A stretch of 64,000 nucleotides of DNA from Camelimonas lactis (GCF_004342915.1 NZ_SLWL01000007.1:62001-126000); one strand, 5' to 3'. Positions 15,959 to 25,488 are shown, counted from the first letter of the stretch. Made by a program: numbers and translations. The notes: generated from the letters alone by a model not told the origin.

Positions 15959-18900
15959 TTACGCCGACGGCTTTGGCGCCTCTGGCGCGCCCGTGGCCGG
16001 GTGCGGCGCATGCACCGGTGATTCCCCGTGCAACACCGGCGGTTTCGTGCGGAACAGCGTCAGCACGAAGACGAAGAACGCCGGCACGAAGATCACCGCC
16101 AGGATGGTGGCCGAGATCATGCCGCCCACCACGCCGGTGCCGATGGCGTTCTGGCTCGCGGCGCTGGGGCCGGTGGCGATGGCCAGCGGCACCACGCCCA
16201 GCGTGAACGCCAGCGAGGTCATGAGAATGGGCCGGAAGCGCAGCCGGCACGCCTCGATCGCCGCGTCGCGCAGGCTCATGCCGTCGGCATAAAGGTCCTT
16301 GGCGAACTCAATGATCAGGATGGCGTTCTTGGCCGACAGGCCGATGATCGCCAGCAGACCAACCTTGAAGTAGAGGTCGTTCGGCAGACCGCGCAGCATC
16401 ACCGCGAGAATACAGCCGATCACGCCCAGCGGCACCACCAGCATCACCGACAGCGGGATCGACCAGCTCTCGTACAGGGCCGCCAGCAGCAGGAACACGA
16501 ACAGGATGCTCATGGCGAACAGGATCGGCGCCTGCGAGCCCGAAGCGATTTCCTCAAGCGTCTGGCCGGTCCACTCGTAACCGATGCCCTGCGGCATCGT
16601 CGCGGCGATGCGCTCCATCTCGGCGATTGCAGCGCCCGACGAATACCCAGGCGCCGGCGCGCCGGAAATGCGCACCGAGGGGTAGCCATTGTAGCCGATG
16701 ATCTGCTGCGGCCCCTTGATCCATTGCAGCTTGGCGAAGGACGAAATCGGCACCATGCCGCCGCTGGCGTTGCGCACGTTCAGGTTCAGCAGGTCCTCGC
16801 CCTGCAGGCGATTGGCCGCGTCCGACTGGATGATCACGCGTTGCATGCGGCCGTTGTTGGGGAAGTCGTTGATGTACGACGAGCCCAGGTTGGCCGTGAT
16901 GGTGGCGTTGATGTCGGCGAAGCTCACGCCGAAGGTATTGGCCTTCTCACGGTCGATAATGACCATGAGCTGGGCCGCGTCCGGCAGGCCCTCGGTGCGC
17001 AGGCCGGTGAGGATCGGGCTCTGACGCGCCTCCGCCATCAGCTTCTGCGTCGCGGCGGCGAGCGCCGTCTGGCCCAGTCCGCCGCGATCCTGCAGGCGGA
17101 AGGTGAAGCCGGCCGAATTGCCGAAGCCCTGGATGGGCGGCGGCGACAGGGCGAACGACATGACGTCGCTGATCCCGAACATCTTCATGTTCATGCGGTT
17201 GGCGATGTCCTGGGCGGCGTTGCCCGGGCCACGCTCGCCCCAGTCCTTCAGGGTGATGAACATGATGGCGGCGTTCTGGCCGGCGCCCGAGAAGCTGAAA
17301 CCACGCACCGCCACCATGTTGGCCACTGCGGTTTCTGTCCGGGCGATCTGCTCGATCTGCTCGATCGCCTGCAACGTGCGGTTGGAGCTGGCTTCCGGCG
17401 GGGTCTGGATGTCGACGATGATATAGCCCTGGTCCTCGTTCGGAATGAACGAGGTTGGCAGGCGCATGAACAGCCAGCCCGTGCCGACGAGCAGCGCAAG
17501 GAAGATGATCATCAACCGTCCCGCCCGCGAGGTGGCGCCGGTGACCATGCCGGCGTAACGGCGGGTGGTGCGATCAAAGAAGCGGTTGAAGGCGCCGAAA
17601 AAGCCGCGCTTCTCCTCGCCATGGCCGTGCACCGGCTTGAGGAAGGTGGCGCACAGGGCCGGCGTCAGCGACAGGGCGAGGAAGGCCGAGAACAGGATCG
17701 ACACCACCATCGTCAGGCTGAACTGGCGGTAGATCACGCCCGTCGCGCCCGGGAAGAACGCCATGGGAATGAACACGGCGGCCAGCACCAGGGTAATGCC
17801 GACGATGGCGCCGGAGATCTGGCTCATGGCCTTCTGCGTCGCCTTCAGCGGCGACAGCCCCTCCTCCGCCATGATGCGCTCGACGTTCTCGACCACCACG
17901 ATGGCGTCATCGACGAGGATGCCGATGGCGAGCACCATGGCGAACATGGTCAGCACGTTGATGGAGAATCCCGACCCCAGCATCACCGCCAGCGTGCCCA
18001 GCAGCGCCACCGGCACCACGAGCGCCGGAATCACCGTGTAGCGGAAATTCTGGAGGAACAGGAACATCACGAGAAAGACGAGGGCCACCGCTTCCAGCAG
18101 GGTGTGCACCACCTTTTCGATGGACGCTTCGACGAACGGGCTGGTGTTGTAGGGGATCGAATACTCAATGCCCTTGGGGAAGAAGCGCGACAGCTCCTTC
18201 ATCTTCGCCTCGATGGCGTTGGAGGTCGCCACGGCGTTGCCGCTCTCGGAGAGCTGGACGGCGATGGCGGCGCTCGGCTTGCCGTTGAGACGGGTGGCGA
18301 AATTATAGCTCTCGCTGCCCACCTCGACGCGCGCGACGTCGCGCATCCGCACGGTTGAACCGTCCGGGTTGGCGCGCAGCACGATATTGCCGAATTCATC
18401 AGGCGAGCTGAGCTGGCCCTTCACCAGCACGGTCGCGGTGATCTGCTGGTTGATGGGGTTGGGATCGGCGCCGATCTTGCCGGCGGCCACCTGGGCGTTC
18501 TGGGCCCGGATGGCGTTGGCGATGTCATCGGTCGATATGTTCAGACCCAGCATCTTGTCCGGGTCGATCCAGATGCGCATGGAGCGCGGCGCGGCGAACA
18601 GCTGGGCCCGGCCCACGCCCTGGATACGACGGATTTCGCCGAGCACGTTGCGGTTGAGATAGTCGCCAAGGCCGACGTCATCCATTGACCCGTCCGTCGA
18701 GGTCAGTGAGATGATCATCAGGAAGCCGGCGCCGCTCTCTTCCGTGGTGATGCCCTGCTGCACGACCGTCGCGGGCAACCGCGGCTGCACGCGGCGGATG
18801 GCGTTCTGGGCGTTAACCGACGCGATGTCGATGTTCGCGCCAGTCCGGAAGGTGGCGGTGATTTCAACCTGGCCGGTCGCGTCCGAGGTGGACTCGAAAT

Positions 18901-19129
18901 AGGCCAGATTCTTCACGCCATTCAGCTCATCCTCAATCTGCTTCGTCACGCCCTGATAGATCTCGGACGGCGAGGCGCCCGGATACATCGTGGAGATCGT
19001 CAGCTGGGGCGGAGCCACCCGCGGATACTGGGCGATCGGCAGGAACGGCAACGCGATCAGGCCGGCGATGGCGATGAAAAACGCCACCACCCACGCGAAG
19101 ATGGGCCGTATGATGAAAAATTGCGCCAT
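15959..19129 (-). CDS. RND multidrug efflux transporter, AcrB/MexB (HAE1) family
   Basis: Inner-membrane proton antiporter of 1056 residues, the normal length for hydrophobe/amphiphile exporters. The N-terminus (MAQFFIIRPIFAWVVAFFIAIAGL) is typical of AcrB. The proton-relay pair Asp-Asp is seen in GILVDDAIVVVENVERI at about residue 400, and the porter-domain strands and the second half repeat (KNAILIIEFAKDL) are in place. It trimerises and takes substrates from the periplasm to an outer-membrane channel. The adaptor gene is nine bases upstream on the same strand and a TetR gene precedes it, giving a tetR-adaptor-pump operon. No outer-membrane factor follows; TolC must be encoded elsewhere. 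Confidence 0.96.
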   Translation of the reverse strand: MAQFFIIRPIFAWVVAFFIAIAGLIALPFLPIAQYPRVAPPQLTISTMYPGASPSEIYQGVTKQIEDELNGVKNLAYFESTSDATGQVEITATFRTGANIDIASVNAQNAIRRVQPRLPATVVQQGITTEESGAGFLMIISLTSTDGSMDDVGLGDYLNRNVLGEIRRIQGVGRAQLFAAPRSMRIWIDPDKMLGLNISTDDIANAIRAQNAQVAAGKIGADPNPINQQITATVLVKGQLSSPDEFGNIVLRANPDGSTVRMRDVARVEVGSESYNFATRLNGKPSAAIAVQLSESGNAVATSNAIEAKMKELSRFFPKGIEYSIPYNTSPFVEASIEKVVHTLLEAVALVFLVMFLFLQNFRYTVIPALVVPVALLGTLAVMLGSGFSINVLTMFAMVLAIGILVDDAIVVVENVERIMAEEGLSPLKATQKAMSQISGAIVGITLVLAAVFIPMAFFPGATGVIYRQFSLTMVVSILFSAFLALSLTPALCATFLKPVHGHGEEKRGFFGAFNRFFDRTTRRYAGMVTGATSRAGRLMIIFLALLVGTGWLFMRLPTSFIPNEDQGYIIVDIQTPPEASSNRTLQAIEQIEQIARTETAVANMVAVRGFSFSGAGQNAAIMFITLKDWGERGPGNAAQDIANRMNMKMFGISDVMSFALSPPPIQGFGNSAGFTFRLQDRGGLGQTALAAATQKLMAEARQSPILTGLRTEGLPDAAQLMVIIDREKANTFGVSFADINATITANLGSSYINDFPNNGRMQRVIIQSDAANRLQGEDLLNLNVRNASGGMVPISSFAKLQWIKGPQQIIGYNGYPSVRISGAPAPGYSSGAAIAEMERIAATMPQGIGYEWTGQTLEEIASGSQAPILFAMSILFVFLLLAALYESWSIPLSVMLVVPLGVIGCILAVMLRGLPNDLYFKVGLLAIIGLSAKNAILIIEFAKDLYADGMSLRDAAIEACRLRFRPILMTSLAFTLGVVPLAIATGPSAASQNAIGTGVVGGMISATILAVIFVPAFFVFVLTLFRTKPPVLHGESPVHAPHPATGAPEAPKPSA

Positions 19130-19138
19130 CTCCGGTCC

Positions 19139-20407
19139 TCAGTTCTTCTTGCTGGCGTCAGGCCTGGGAGCCTGATCGGGCCTGGGCGGGGATGACGGCT
19201 GCTCCGCAGCGGCTGATTTGGCGCCGACCGGGCCGCCCCATGGCTTCGGAACCACCTTGCCGCCGGGGATGATCTTCTGGAATCCCTCGACGATGATCCG
19301 GTCGCCCGGCTGCAGGCCGCCGCGCACCAGCCAGCGATCGCCCGTCACCTGACCCAGCTCGATCTGGCGGGTCTGGGCGACGTCGCCCTCGCCAATCACG
19401 TAGACCTGGGCGGCGCCGCTGGCGTCGCGCATCACCGCCTGCTGGGGAATGGCGATGGCCTCGTCGACCCGGCCCTGTTCAATACGCACGCGCACGTACA
19501 GGCCTGGCAGCAATTCGTTTTTGGGATTCGGAAATTCCGCGCGCAGGGTGATCTGGCCAGTGGTCGCGTCCACGGACGCTTCCGAGAACAGCAGCTTGCC
19601 CTTGTAGGCGTAGCTCTCGCCGTCATCGAACAGCAGCTGAACGGCGGCGGCGTCCGGCGCGACCTTGGCGATATTACCGGCCGCCAGATCCTGACGCAGC
19701 CGCCGCACCTCGGTCGACGACTGGGTGAAGTCGGCATAAACCGGATCAAGCTGCTGGATCACCGCCAGCGGCCGCACCTCCCCGGTCGTGACCAGCGCGC
19801 CTTCCGTCACCAGGGCGCGGCCAATGCGGCCGGTGATCGGGGCCCGCACCTCGGTGTAGTCCAGATTGACCGTAGCCTGCTCCAGCCCGGCCTGGGCGGC
19901 CGCCACGTCAGCCTCCGCCTGGGCCAGGGTGGCGACGGCCACGTCGTATTCCTGGGCCGAACTGACGTTACGCCGCTGCAGTTCCTTCTGGCGATCGGCT
20001 TTCTGCTGCGCCAGCACCCGGGCGGCCTTCGCGCGCTCCAGATTGGCTTTGGCGCTGGCGACGGCGACGCGGAACAGGGTCGGGTCAATGCGATACAGCA
20101 CGTCCCCTTCCTTCACGATCGACCCCTGCCGGAACACGCGCTCCTGCAGGATGCCGCTGACGCGGGGCCGCACTTCGGCGGTGCGGACGGCCGCGATGCG
20201 ACCGGGCAGGTCGCGGGTCAGCGGCACGGCTTCCCGGGAAATGGTCATGACCTGCACGACCGCCGGAGGCATGGCGTGCTGGGCGCTGGCGACCGTGGTG
20301 AACCCGGACACCGCCACGGCGGACAGCCCCGCCACGGCGGCGGGGGCGGACAAGGCCATGGCGAACCAGGCGGGAGCTTTTCTGGAAGAGTTTCGCATTG
20401 AGGCCAT
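19139..20407 (-). CDS. RND efflux periplasmic adaptor (AcrA/MexA-like)
   Basis: Membrane fusion protein of about 422 residues that couples the AcrB-like pump to an outer-membrane channel. An N-terminal signal/anchor segment (AMALSAPAAVAGLSAVAVSG) precedes the lipoyl half DLPGRIAAVRTAEVRPRVSGIL. An Ala/Gln/Arg coiled-coil hairpin (about 105-170) follows, then the second half DYTEVRAPITGRIGRALV and a beta-barrel. No lipobox cysteine is evident, so anchoring is probably by the uncleaved helix. I placed the start at ATG 20405-20407; a GTG at 20414-20416 overlapping the tetR stop as GTGA is equally in frame and would give translational coupling. Confidence 0.94.
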   Translation of the reverse strand: MASMRNSSRKAPAWFAMALSAPAAVAGLSAVAVSGFTTVASAQHAMPPAVVQVMTISREAVPLTRDLPGRIAAVRTAEVRPRVSGILQERVFRQGSIVKEGDVLYRIDPTLFRVAVASAKANLERAKAARVLAQQKADRQKELQRRNVSSAQEYDVAVATLAQAEADVAAAQAGLEQATVNLDYTEVRAPITGRIGRALVTEGALVTTGEVRPLAVIQQLDPVYADFTQSSTEVRRLRQDLAAGNIAKVAPDAAAVQLLFDDGESYAYKGKLLFSEASVDATTGQITLRAEFPNPKNELLPGLYVRVRIEQGRVDEAIAIPQQAVMRDASGAAQVYVIGEGDVAQTRQIELGQVTGDRWLVRGGLQPGDRIIVEGFQKIIPGGKVVPKPWGGPVGAKSAAAEQPSSPPRPDQAPRPDASKKN

Positions 20408-20412
20408 ATCCG

Positions 20413-20997
20413 TCACAGATCGTCGAAAAGGGTATTCGGCATCCGGGTGAGTTTTCCGATTCCGGAAAAAATCTGCTCGCGGATGTCAGGAGAAAATGTA
20501 CAGAAGTCAAAGCAGGTCAGGCTGAGATAGCCCTGCAACGCCAGAAAAGCCATGAGCGGCCCCAGCCCGGAAACGGCGTCGCCTTCGCCAAGAAAGGCCT
20601 TCTGGTCCTTCCCGACGAAGTCACGAATGCGCATCCGCACGGAATCATCCGCAGCCATGGCGAGACAGACCGTCATCACCGAGGCGCGGTCCTGCGTGTC
20701 CGGCATGGTGGCGGCGAAACGGATGCGACCGGCCAGCTCCGGGTTGGCGACCTCCGGCGCGTCAGCCGCAACGGCGATGCAATCCTGCAACCGCTGGTCA
20801 TCGGCCTGCATCTGTCGGGTGACGAGGGCGCCGATCAGCGCGTGCTTGGTCTTGAAATCGTAAAGAACCGTCGCCTTGCTGACGCCCGCTTCCTCCGCGA
20901 CCGCGCTGATCGTCAGATTGACGGCGCCCTCGCGCTGGATCACGCGCTCGGCCGCATCCAGCACAGCGTCACAGCCAATAATGCGTTTCCGACCCAT
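20413..20997 (-). CDS. TetR-family regulator of the RND pump
   Basis: Repressor of about 194 residues. The N-terminal helix-turn-helix is clear: AVLDAAERVIQREGAVNLTISAVAEEAGVSKATVLYDFKTKHALI, with the usual tyrosine-containing recognition helix end. The rest is the ligand-binding helical domain. The ATG at 20995-20997 (MGRKRIIG) is preferred over an in-frame ATG at 21051, because the latter would place an operator-like palindrome (21019-21030) inside the coding region. First gene of the operon with the adaptor and pump; autorepression relieved by a pump substrate is the usual scheme. Confidence 0.92.
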   Translation of the reverse strand: MGRKRIIGCDAVLDAAERVIQREGAVNLTISAVAEEAGVSKATVLYDFKTKHALIGALVTRQMQADDQRLQDCIAVAADAPEVANPELAGRIRFAATMPDTQDRASVMTVCLAMAADDSVRMRIRDFVGKDQKAFLGEGDAVSGLGPLMAFLALQGYLSLTCFDFCTFSPDIREQIFSGIGKLTRMPNTLFDDL

Positions 20998-21018
20998 GGG
21001 CAGCGTCCATTCATTTCC

Positions 21019-21030
21019 AACCGGACGGTT
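21019..21030. promoter_or_regulatory. Candidate TetR operator AACCG-GA-CGGTT
   Basis: Perfect 5-base arms around a 2-base centre, 22 bases upstream of the chosen tetR start. Related half-site sequence (CAAACGGATCCG) recurs around 21056-21067. Symmetry and position suit autoregulation; binding is inferred. Confidence 0.5.
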
Positions 21031-21124
21031 TAATATTGCCGCGGGGAACATCCGTCAAACGGATCCGCCGGCTTTTGGGGCCGAATTGCACAGGATCACG
21101 GTCGCCAATGTGCGCAAGCGCACG

Positions 21125-21148
21125 TCCGGACGCCCCAGGGCGTCCGGA
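21125..21148. terminator. Strong hairpin between the TonB receptor and tetR genes
   Basis: Perfect 11-base-pair stem (TCCGGACGCCC / GGGCGTCCGGA) with only two bases between the arms. There is no clear U-tract, so it may be a weak or Rho-assisted terminator, or a boundary element downstream of the TonB receptor gene. Confidence 0.45.
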
Positions 21149-21207
21149 ACGGCATTTTGAACCGCAAACATGTATTTTCGTGACATCCGCCGGGAATTGA
21201 CAGCTCA

Positions 21208-21232
21208 GGCCAGGACTTGACAGGTCCTGGCC
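21208..21232 (-). terminator. Hairpin downstream of the TonB receptor gene
   Basis: Nine-base-pair stem GGCCAGGAC / GTCCTGGCC with a seven-base loop, 12 bases beyond the receptor stop codon. It lacks a U-run. Probably the 3' end structure of the receptor transcript. Confidence 0.5.
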
Positions 21233-21243
21233 GGCGCCCGTGG

Positions 21244-23391
21244 CTAGAACGCGTAGCGCGCGCCGACGCGCACCGTGCGCCCGGAGCCTGGATAGAACAC
21301 CGCGACCCCGCTCGCCGGCGCCGTGGCCGCATTGGCGATGGTTGACAGGTCCGAAACATGGCGACGGTTGGCGAGATTGCGGGCGTCGATGAAAAAGCTC
21401 AGACCTTCATCCGCCTCCAGCCCGGCTTCAAGGTTGAGCAGCACGTAGCCTGGCGTTTTCAGGGTGTTGGCGTAGTCAGCCCAGGCGCCGGCCGGAACCC
21501 AGTCGATCGACGGCGTCACGTAGAACCCGTCGAAGCGCCGCCACGACAGCGACGTGCGCAGGACATGCTCCGGCGCGCCGGCCAAGCGGTTGTCGCCATA
21601 GACCGGATCGCGATCGAAGCGGAAATCATTCCATGTCCACGCCTGACGCAGAACCAGCCGGGAGCCGGACGCGTCAAACCCCATGGCCCGGAAGAGATCA
21701 ACGCTGGCGGCCAGCTCGACGCCCTGATGCGTCGTGCGCGGCGCGTTGAAGACATTGGCCGGAATCGACGGGTTCACGGTGTAGGCCAGCATCTCGTCGC
21801 GAATGGCCGAGCGGTAGAAGGTCGCCTCCCATGCCACCGGCCCCATGGCCCCGCGCATCCCGGCCTCGGCTGTCCAGGCTTTCTGGGCGCGCAGCGGCGT
21901 GAATACCGTGGTTCCCGCGAATGTCTGGGTCAGGTCGGTGAAATCCGGCGCATCGACGCTCCGCGTCAGATTGGCGAACAGCTGCACGTCCGGCGTCACG
22001 CGCCAGAGCAGGCCGATCTTCGGATTGACGCCGGCATAGCGGGCGCTGTCGTCGCGCGCGGCCCAGGAGGGGCGCAGCGCCGCGTTATAGGGCTGGCTGT
22101 ATTCCCGCAGGCTGTTGAAGGCCTTGACGCCCGCCACGAGGGCCAACTCCCGCGTCAGCCACAGATTGTTTTCCGCCCATGCCTCGAGGTTTAAGGCGTC
22201 CTGGACGCCGCTGACCGTCAGGGCGCCGCGTCGCCCGGCCAGGTTCACATACTGTTTCGCATCTGTCGAACCGCCCGACAGTCGCGCGCCAACCACCAGC
22301 TCATTGTCAAAGCCGCCCAGGCTAAAGCGCTGCGCGTAGCGGGGCGAGACACCCCAGGTCCAGCCGTCCTGGGCGAGAACCTGGAAGATCGGATGATCGA
22401 GGGTCTTGCGGATCGCCCATGTCGACAGGTCGAACTGCCCGGCGTCGAGCTGCACCGTGGTGGTGTTGGCGATGCGGAACGCCCGCTCCTCGCGCGACTG
22501 GTTGCCCGTCACCGCCGCCAGCGACGCCTTGCGGGGCGCGTGCAGCGCATCATACAGCGACAGGGAGCCTGGCAGCTTCTGGCGTGTATCGAAATAGCCA
22601 AGGTAGAACCGCGTCTCGACCCGGTCGCTGATTTCCCAGCCGAGGTTGGCGTTAAACTGCCGGTAGATGCTGGCGGAATGATCGCGGTAGCCGTCCGAGC
22701 TGGTCCACGAACCGCTGACCAGCATGTCAACCGGGCCGGAGACTTTCGAAACCCTCAGATGCTCCCGCAGGAAGCCGTCCCCACCCGCCTCGACCTGCGC
22801 CAGATTGGGCGTGCGCGCGGTGCGCGCCGTCTCGCTCACCACATTGACGGCGCCGCCAAGCACGGTGGAGCCAAAAGCTAGCGCGGCCCCGCCGCGCCAG
22901 ACCTCCACGGCCCGGGCCGACAGGGGATCGGTCTGGTACAGGGAGCCGCTGCCATCGGCGTTGTTCACGGGAATGCCGTCCTGCAACACTTCAACGCCGC
23001 GCAGGTGGTAACCCCGCGCCAGTCCGGCGCCGCGAATGGACAGGCGCTGCTCCTGGCCGTAGCGCTCACCGGTCTGGACGCCGGGCGTATCCTTCAGCAT
23101 GTCGCGCATGGTCAGGGCCGACCCGTGGGCGAATGTCCGGGCGTCGACAAGGCTGACGGCTGACGGGCGGCGCGCCAGGGCGGCCGCGAGCGCCTCATTG
23201 GCGGGCGCCGTCAGGGAGCCCTGCTCCGCTCCCTTCACGTCAATCGGCGGCAATTCGACGTCGGCGGCGGCGTCTGGCGCCGTCTGCGCCAGGGCGGCCT
23301 GGCCGCACGGCGCCTGGATGATCGCGGCGATGGCGGATGACGCCAACAGCCATGCCGCGCGGCGGCGCGCGGCGATAAAAAGAAAGTGCAT
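21244..23391 (-). CDS. TonB-dependent outer-membrane receptor (siderophore/metal type)
   Basis: Outer-membrane receptor of 715 residues. A signal peptide with core AAWLLASSAIAAII is followed by a TonB-box-like segment (ELPPIDVKG). A complete plug follows (LTMRDMLKDTPGVQTG, RLSIRGAGLARGYHLRGVEVLQDGIPVN, VEVWRGGAALAFGSTVLGGAVNVV), then a barrel ending in the aromatic terminal strand GARYAF. The ATG at 23389-23391 is chosen because it opens the signal peptide; its ribosome site is weak. The gene downstream of a DUF2946-like protein on the same strand, it may serve copper or iron-complex uptake, a context-based inference since DUF2946 genes often accompany such receptors. The ligand cannot be read from the sequence. 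Confidence 0.9.
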   Translation of the reverse strand: MHFLFIAARRRAAWLLASSAIAAIIQAPCGQAALAQTAPDAAADVELPPIDVKGAEQGSLTAPANEALAAALARRPSAVSLVDARTFAHGSALTMRDMLKDTPGVQTGERYGQEQRLSIRGAGLARGYHLRGVEVLQDGIPVNNADGSGSLYQTDPLSARAVEVWRGGAALAFGSTVLGGAVNVVSETARTARTPNLAQVEAGGDGFLREHLRVSKVSGPVDMLVSGSWTSSDGYRDHSASIYRQFNANLGWEISDRVETRFYLGYFDTRQKLPGSLSLYDALHAPRKASLAAVTGNQSREERAFRIANTTTVQLDAGQFDLSTWAIRKTLDHPIFQVLAQDGWTWGVSPRYAQRFSLGGFDNELVVGARLSGGSTDAKQYVNLAGRRGALTVSGVQDALNLEAWAENNLWLTRELALVAGVKAFNSLREYSQPYNAALRPSWAARDDSARYAGVNPKIGLLWRVTPDVQLFANLTRSVDAPDFTDLTQTFAGTTVFTPLRAQKAWTAEAGMRGAMGPVAWEATFYRSAIRDEMLAYTVNPSIPANVFNAPRTTHQGVELAASVDLFRAMGFDASGSRLVLRQAWTWNDFRFDRDPVYGDNRLAGAPEHVLRTSLSWRRFDGFYVTPSIDWVPAGAWADYANTLKTPGYVLLNLEAGLEADEGLSFFIDARNLANRRHVSDLSTIANAATAPASGVAVFYPGSGRTVRVGARYAF

Positions 23392-23607
23392 GGATCTGCT
23401 ACCTGCGCCCGGGCGGCGCATGACCGGCTGGCGTTGGCGCGCCGGCCGGTATCGGGACGGCGACGACGCGCGCCATTGCGGACGCGCGAACGTTTGCCAG
23501 TGATGGACTGGAAAGGCCCTGCCGTTCAGGCAGCGCCAGCACAACGAAAGCCCTTGCAGGTCCCGGCCGGCCGACGTCGGCGCGCCCCGCCAGCAGGAAA
23601 CAGGCTC

Positions 23608-24051
23608 TCAGATTGCGCCCAGGGGCGGTCCCCGCGCCTGAAATCGCCACGCGGCGGGATTGCGGGCGGCGCCGCGCCAGACAAACGGTCGCCATGCCTG
23701 TTCCGCCGGCCGCAACCGGAGCGCCAGCACGGCAAACACCAACGTTGCAAGAACGGCGAGTTGCAGCTGGCAGTGCAGCACACAGCAACTGGCGTCATGG
23801 GCGTGGGCTGGCGCATCGGGAGCGCGGGACGCCTCCTGGCCATCCGGCCCCCGCTCCGCCGCGACGGACGGCAGGCATAACACCGCGCCCACGAACCCGG
23901 CGGCTCCCCTGCCGGCAAGCGTTCCCGCCGGCGCCAGCGGCGCCGCGAGCACAAGCACGGTCTTGACGAGAAACGCATAGAGGATCACCAACGCCGCGAA
24001 GCGGCCGGCTGCCCCCACGCTTCGGGCCCGGAGTTCCATGAAAAGATGCAT
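23608..24051 (-). CDS. DUF2946-like small membrane protein with His/Cys metal-type motif
   Basis: A 147-residue protein with an N-terminal hydrophobic segment (ALVILYAFLVKTVLVLAA), a central hydrophilic part containing APAHAHDASCCVLHC, and a second hydrophobic segment (LAVLATLVFAVLAL). The paired Cys and the flanking His residues recall the DUF2946 family, which is often found beside TonB receptors and metal-handling genes. Function is unknown; metal sensing or delivery in the periplasm is plausible. It lies 216 bases upstream of the TonB receptor on the same strand and is probably co-transcribed. The start codon is uncertain (ATG 24051 or the in-frame ATG four codons later). Confidence 0.75.
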   Translation of the reverse strand: MHLFMELRARSVGAAGRFAALVILYAFLVKTVLVLAAPLAPAGTLAGRGAAGFVGAVLCLPSVAAERGPDGQEASRAPDAPAHAHDASCCVLHCQLQLAVLATLVFAVLALRLRPAEQAWRPFVWRGAARNPAAWRFQARGPPLGAI

Positions 24052-24351
24052 AGGATGTCATGTTGACCACGACAAGCGTCTGCATGCGCGCGCCACAGGC
24101 TGTGGACGCGCGCCAGCCGCCCGCCCCAGAATGCCGGAACGGCCTGGGCAGCCTTGCCTTGCGTGACGCAACCGCCCTTGCGCCATGGCGGCGCGCCGCC
24201 ATGTGGCTCTGCGCGGGCTTCCCGCCCGGACCGGCGCCTGACCTGGCCCGTTAGTCCACCGGCCAGTCCGACATTCCATGAAACGCCAGAACGTCAGTCT
24301 TCTGGCCAGGGTCGTCAAACCGTCCCTGGCGCTTCAGGCAGGACCCTTTTG
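24052..24351. other. Divergent intergenic region
   Basis: About 300 bases between the divergently oriented DUF2946-like and HPP-CBS genes. It must hold both promoters. I see no coding sequence, no convincing palindrome and no clear -35/-10 pair. Confidence 0.4.
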
Positions 24352-25488
24352 ATGCCCGCCCGGTCTCCCTTTCAGCTGTTCAGACCCATCATCGCCGGCG
24401 CCACCTTGCGTGAACGGCTGCTTGCCTGCGCCGGCGCGCTGATCGGCATGGGCCTCGCCAGCCTCGTGACCCGCCTCATTGTCGGCGGCGATCTGTCCCT
24501 GCCGTTCATTGTCGGGCCTATTGCGGCTTCGGCGGTGCTGGTTTTCGTCGTGCCAACCAGCCCGCTGGCCCAGCCCTGGCCGGTGCTCGGCGGCAATCTG
24601 GTGGGGGGACTGGCTGGCGTCGCGCTGGCGCAACTGTTCGGCGCGCTGGGCTGGAGCGGTCCGGTCATCGCCGCCATGGCCGTGCCGGTCGGCATCGTCG
24701 CCATGAGCCTGTGCCGCTGCCTGCATCCGCCAGGGGGCGCCATGGCGCTGCTGATGGCCCTGACAATGAAGGACGCGGCGGCGATGGATATCTGGCGGTC
24801 GCTGGCGCCCGCCCTGTTGAACATTGGCGTCCTGCTCGCCTGCGGCATGGTGTTTCACCGCATGATGGGGCGGCGCTATCCGCACCAGCCCGAGGCGGCG
24901 CCGCCTGGCGTCCATGGCTCGAAAGACCCGCCAGCGGCCATGCGCAATGTTGTTGACGCCGCTGATATCGACGCTGCCCTGGCCAGCCTCGACGCCAGCT
25001 ATGACATCGACCGGGATGACCTGCTTCGCCTCGTCCGCCAGGCAGAACTGGCCGCCGTCGCGCGATCCAGCCCCGACATCCGCTGCGCCAGCATCATGTC
25101 CCGGGACATCTTCAGCATCACGCCGGACATGCCCGTCAGCGCCGCGCGCGAACTGCTGCTGGCGCACAATATCCGCATGCTTCCCGTACTCGATCGCAGG
25201 AAACATATCGTCGGCTCCATTGGCCTGCGCGAAATCGCCACCCTCTATGCGGCGCGGGAAAGCGCCGCGCCCGTCGCAGGCGCCGCTGCGGACACCCCCG
25301 TGGGCGACGTGATGACAACCGCCGCCATCGCCCGTCCCGAAACGCCGGTCGCCGAGCTTCTGCCCATCCTGACGGATGGCCGTGGGCACGCCGCCGTTAT
25401 CGTTGACGATGACGAGCACGCCATTGGCCTGGTGACCCAGACTGATCTCCTGTGGGCCATGGCCCGGGCGGTGAGCCACAACAACTGA
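24352..25488 (+). CDS. HPP-family membrane protein fused to a CBS-domain pair
   Basis: A 378-residue inner-membrane protein. The first ~170 residues form about four to five hydrophobic helices of the HPP family, with the eponymous motif His125-Pro-Pro (CLHPPGGAMAL). After a linker come two CBS domains, about 235-300 (IMSRDIFSITPDMPVSAARELL...RMLPVLD) and 315-375 (VMTTAAIARPETPVAEL...GLVTQTDLLWAMA). CBS pairs usually bind adenine nucleotides and gate the attached domain. HPP proteins are poorly characterised; a nitrite-transport role is reported for plant members. ATG 24352 has AGGA upstream; longer in-frame starts would add low-complexity Arg/Pro sequence. Monocistronic, pointing towards the 3' end of repC. 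Confidence 0.87.
   Translation: MPARSPFQLFRPIIAGATLRERLLACAGALIGMGLASLVTRLIVGGDLSLPFIVGPIAASAVLVFVVPTSPLAQPWPVLGGNLVGGLAGVALAQLFGALGWSGPVIAAMAVPVGIVAMSLCRCLHPPGGAMALLMALTMKDAAAMDIWRSLAPALLNIGVLLACGMVFHRMMGRRYPHQPEAAPPGVHGSKDPPAAMRNVVDAADIDAALASLDASYDIDRDDLLRLVRQAELAAVARSSPDIRCASIMSRDIFSITPDMPVSAARELLLAHNIRMLPVLDRRKHIVGSIGLREIATLYAARESAAPVAGAAADTPVGDVMTTAAIARPETPVAELLPILTDGRGHAAVIVDDDEHAIGLVTQTDLLWAMARAVSHNN

Noticed and set aside
16028-18358. Plus-strand open frame of 776 codons opposite the RND pump gene
   Set aside because: His/Arg/Gln-rich nonsense composition typical of an antisense frame in GC-rich DNA; the minus strand encodes an unmistakable AcrB-family protein.
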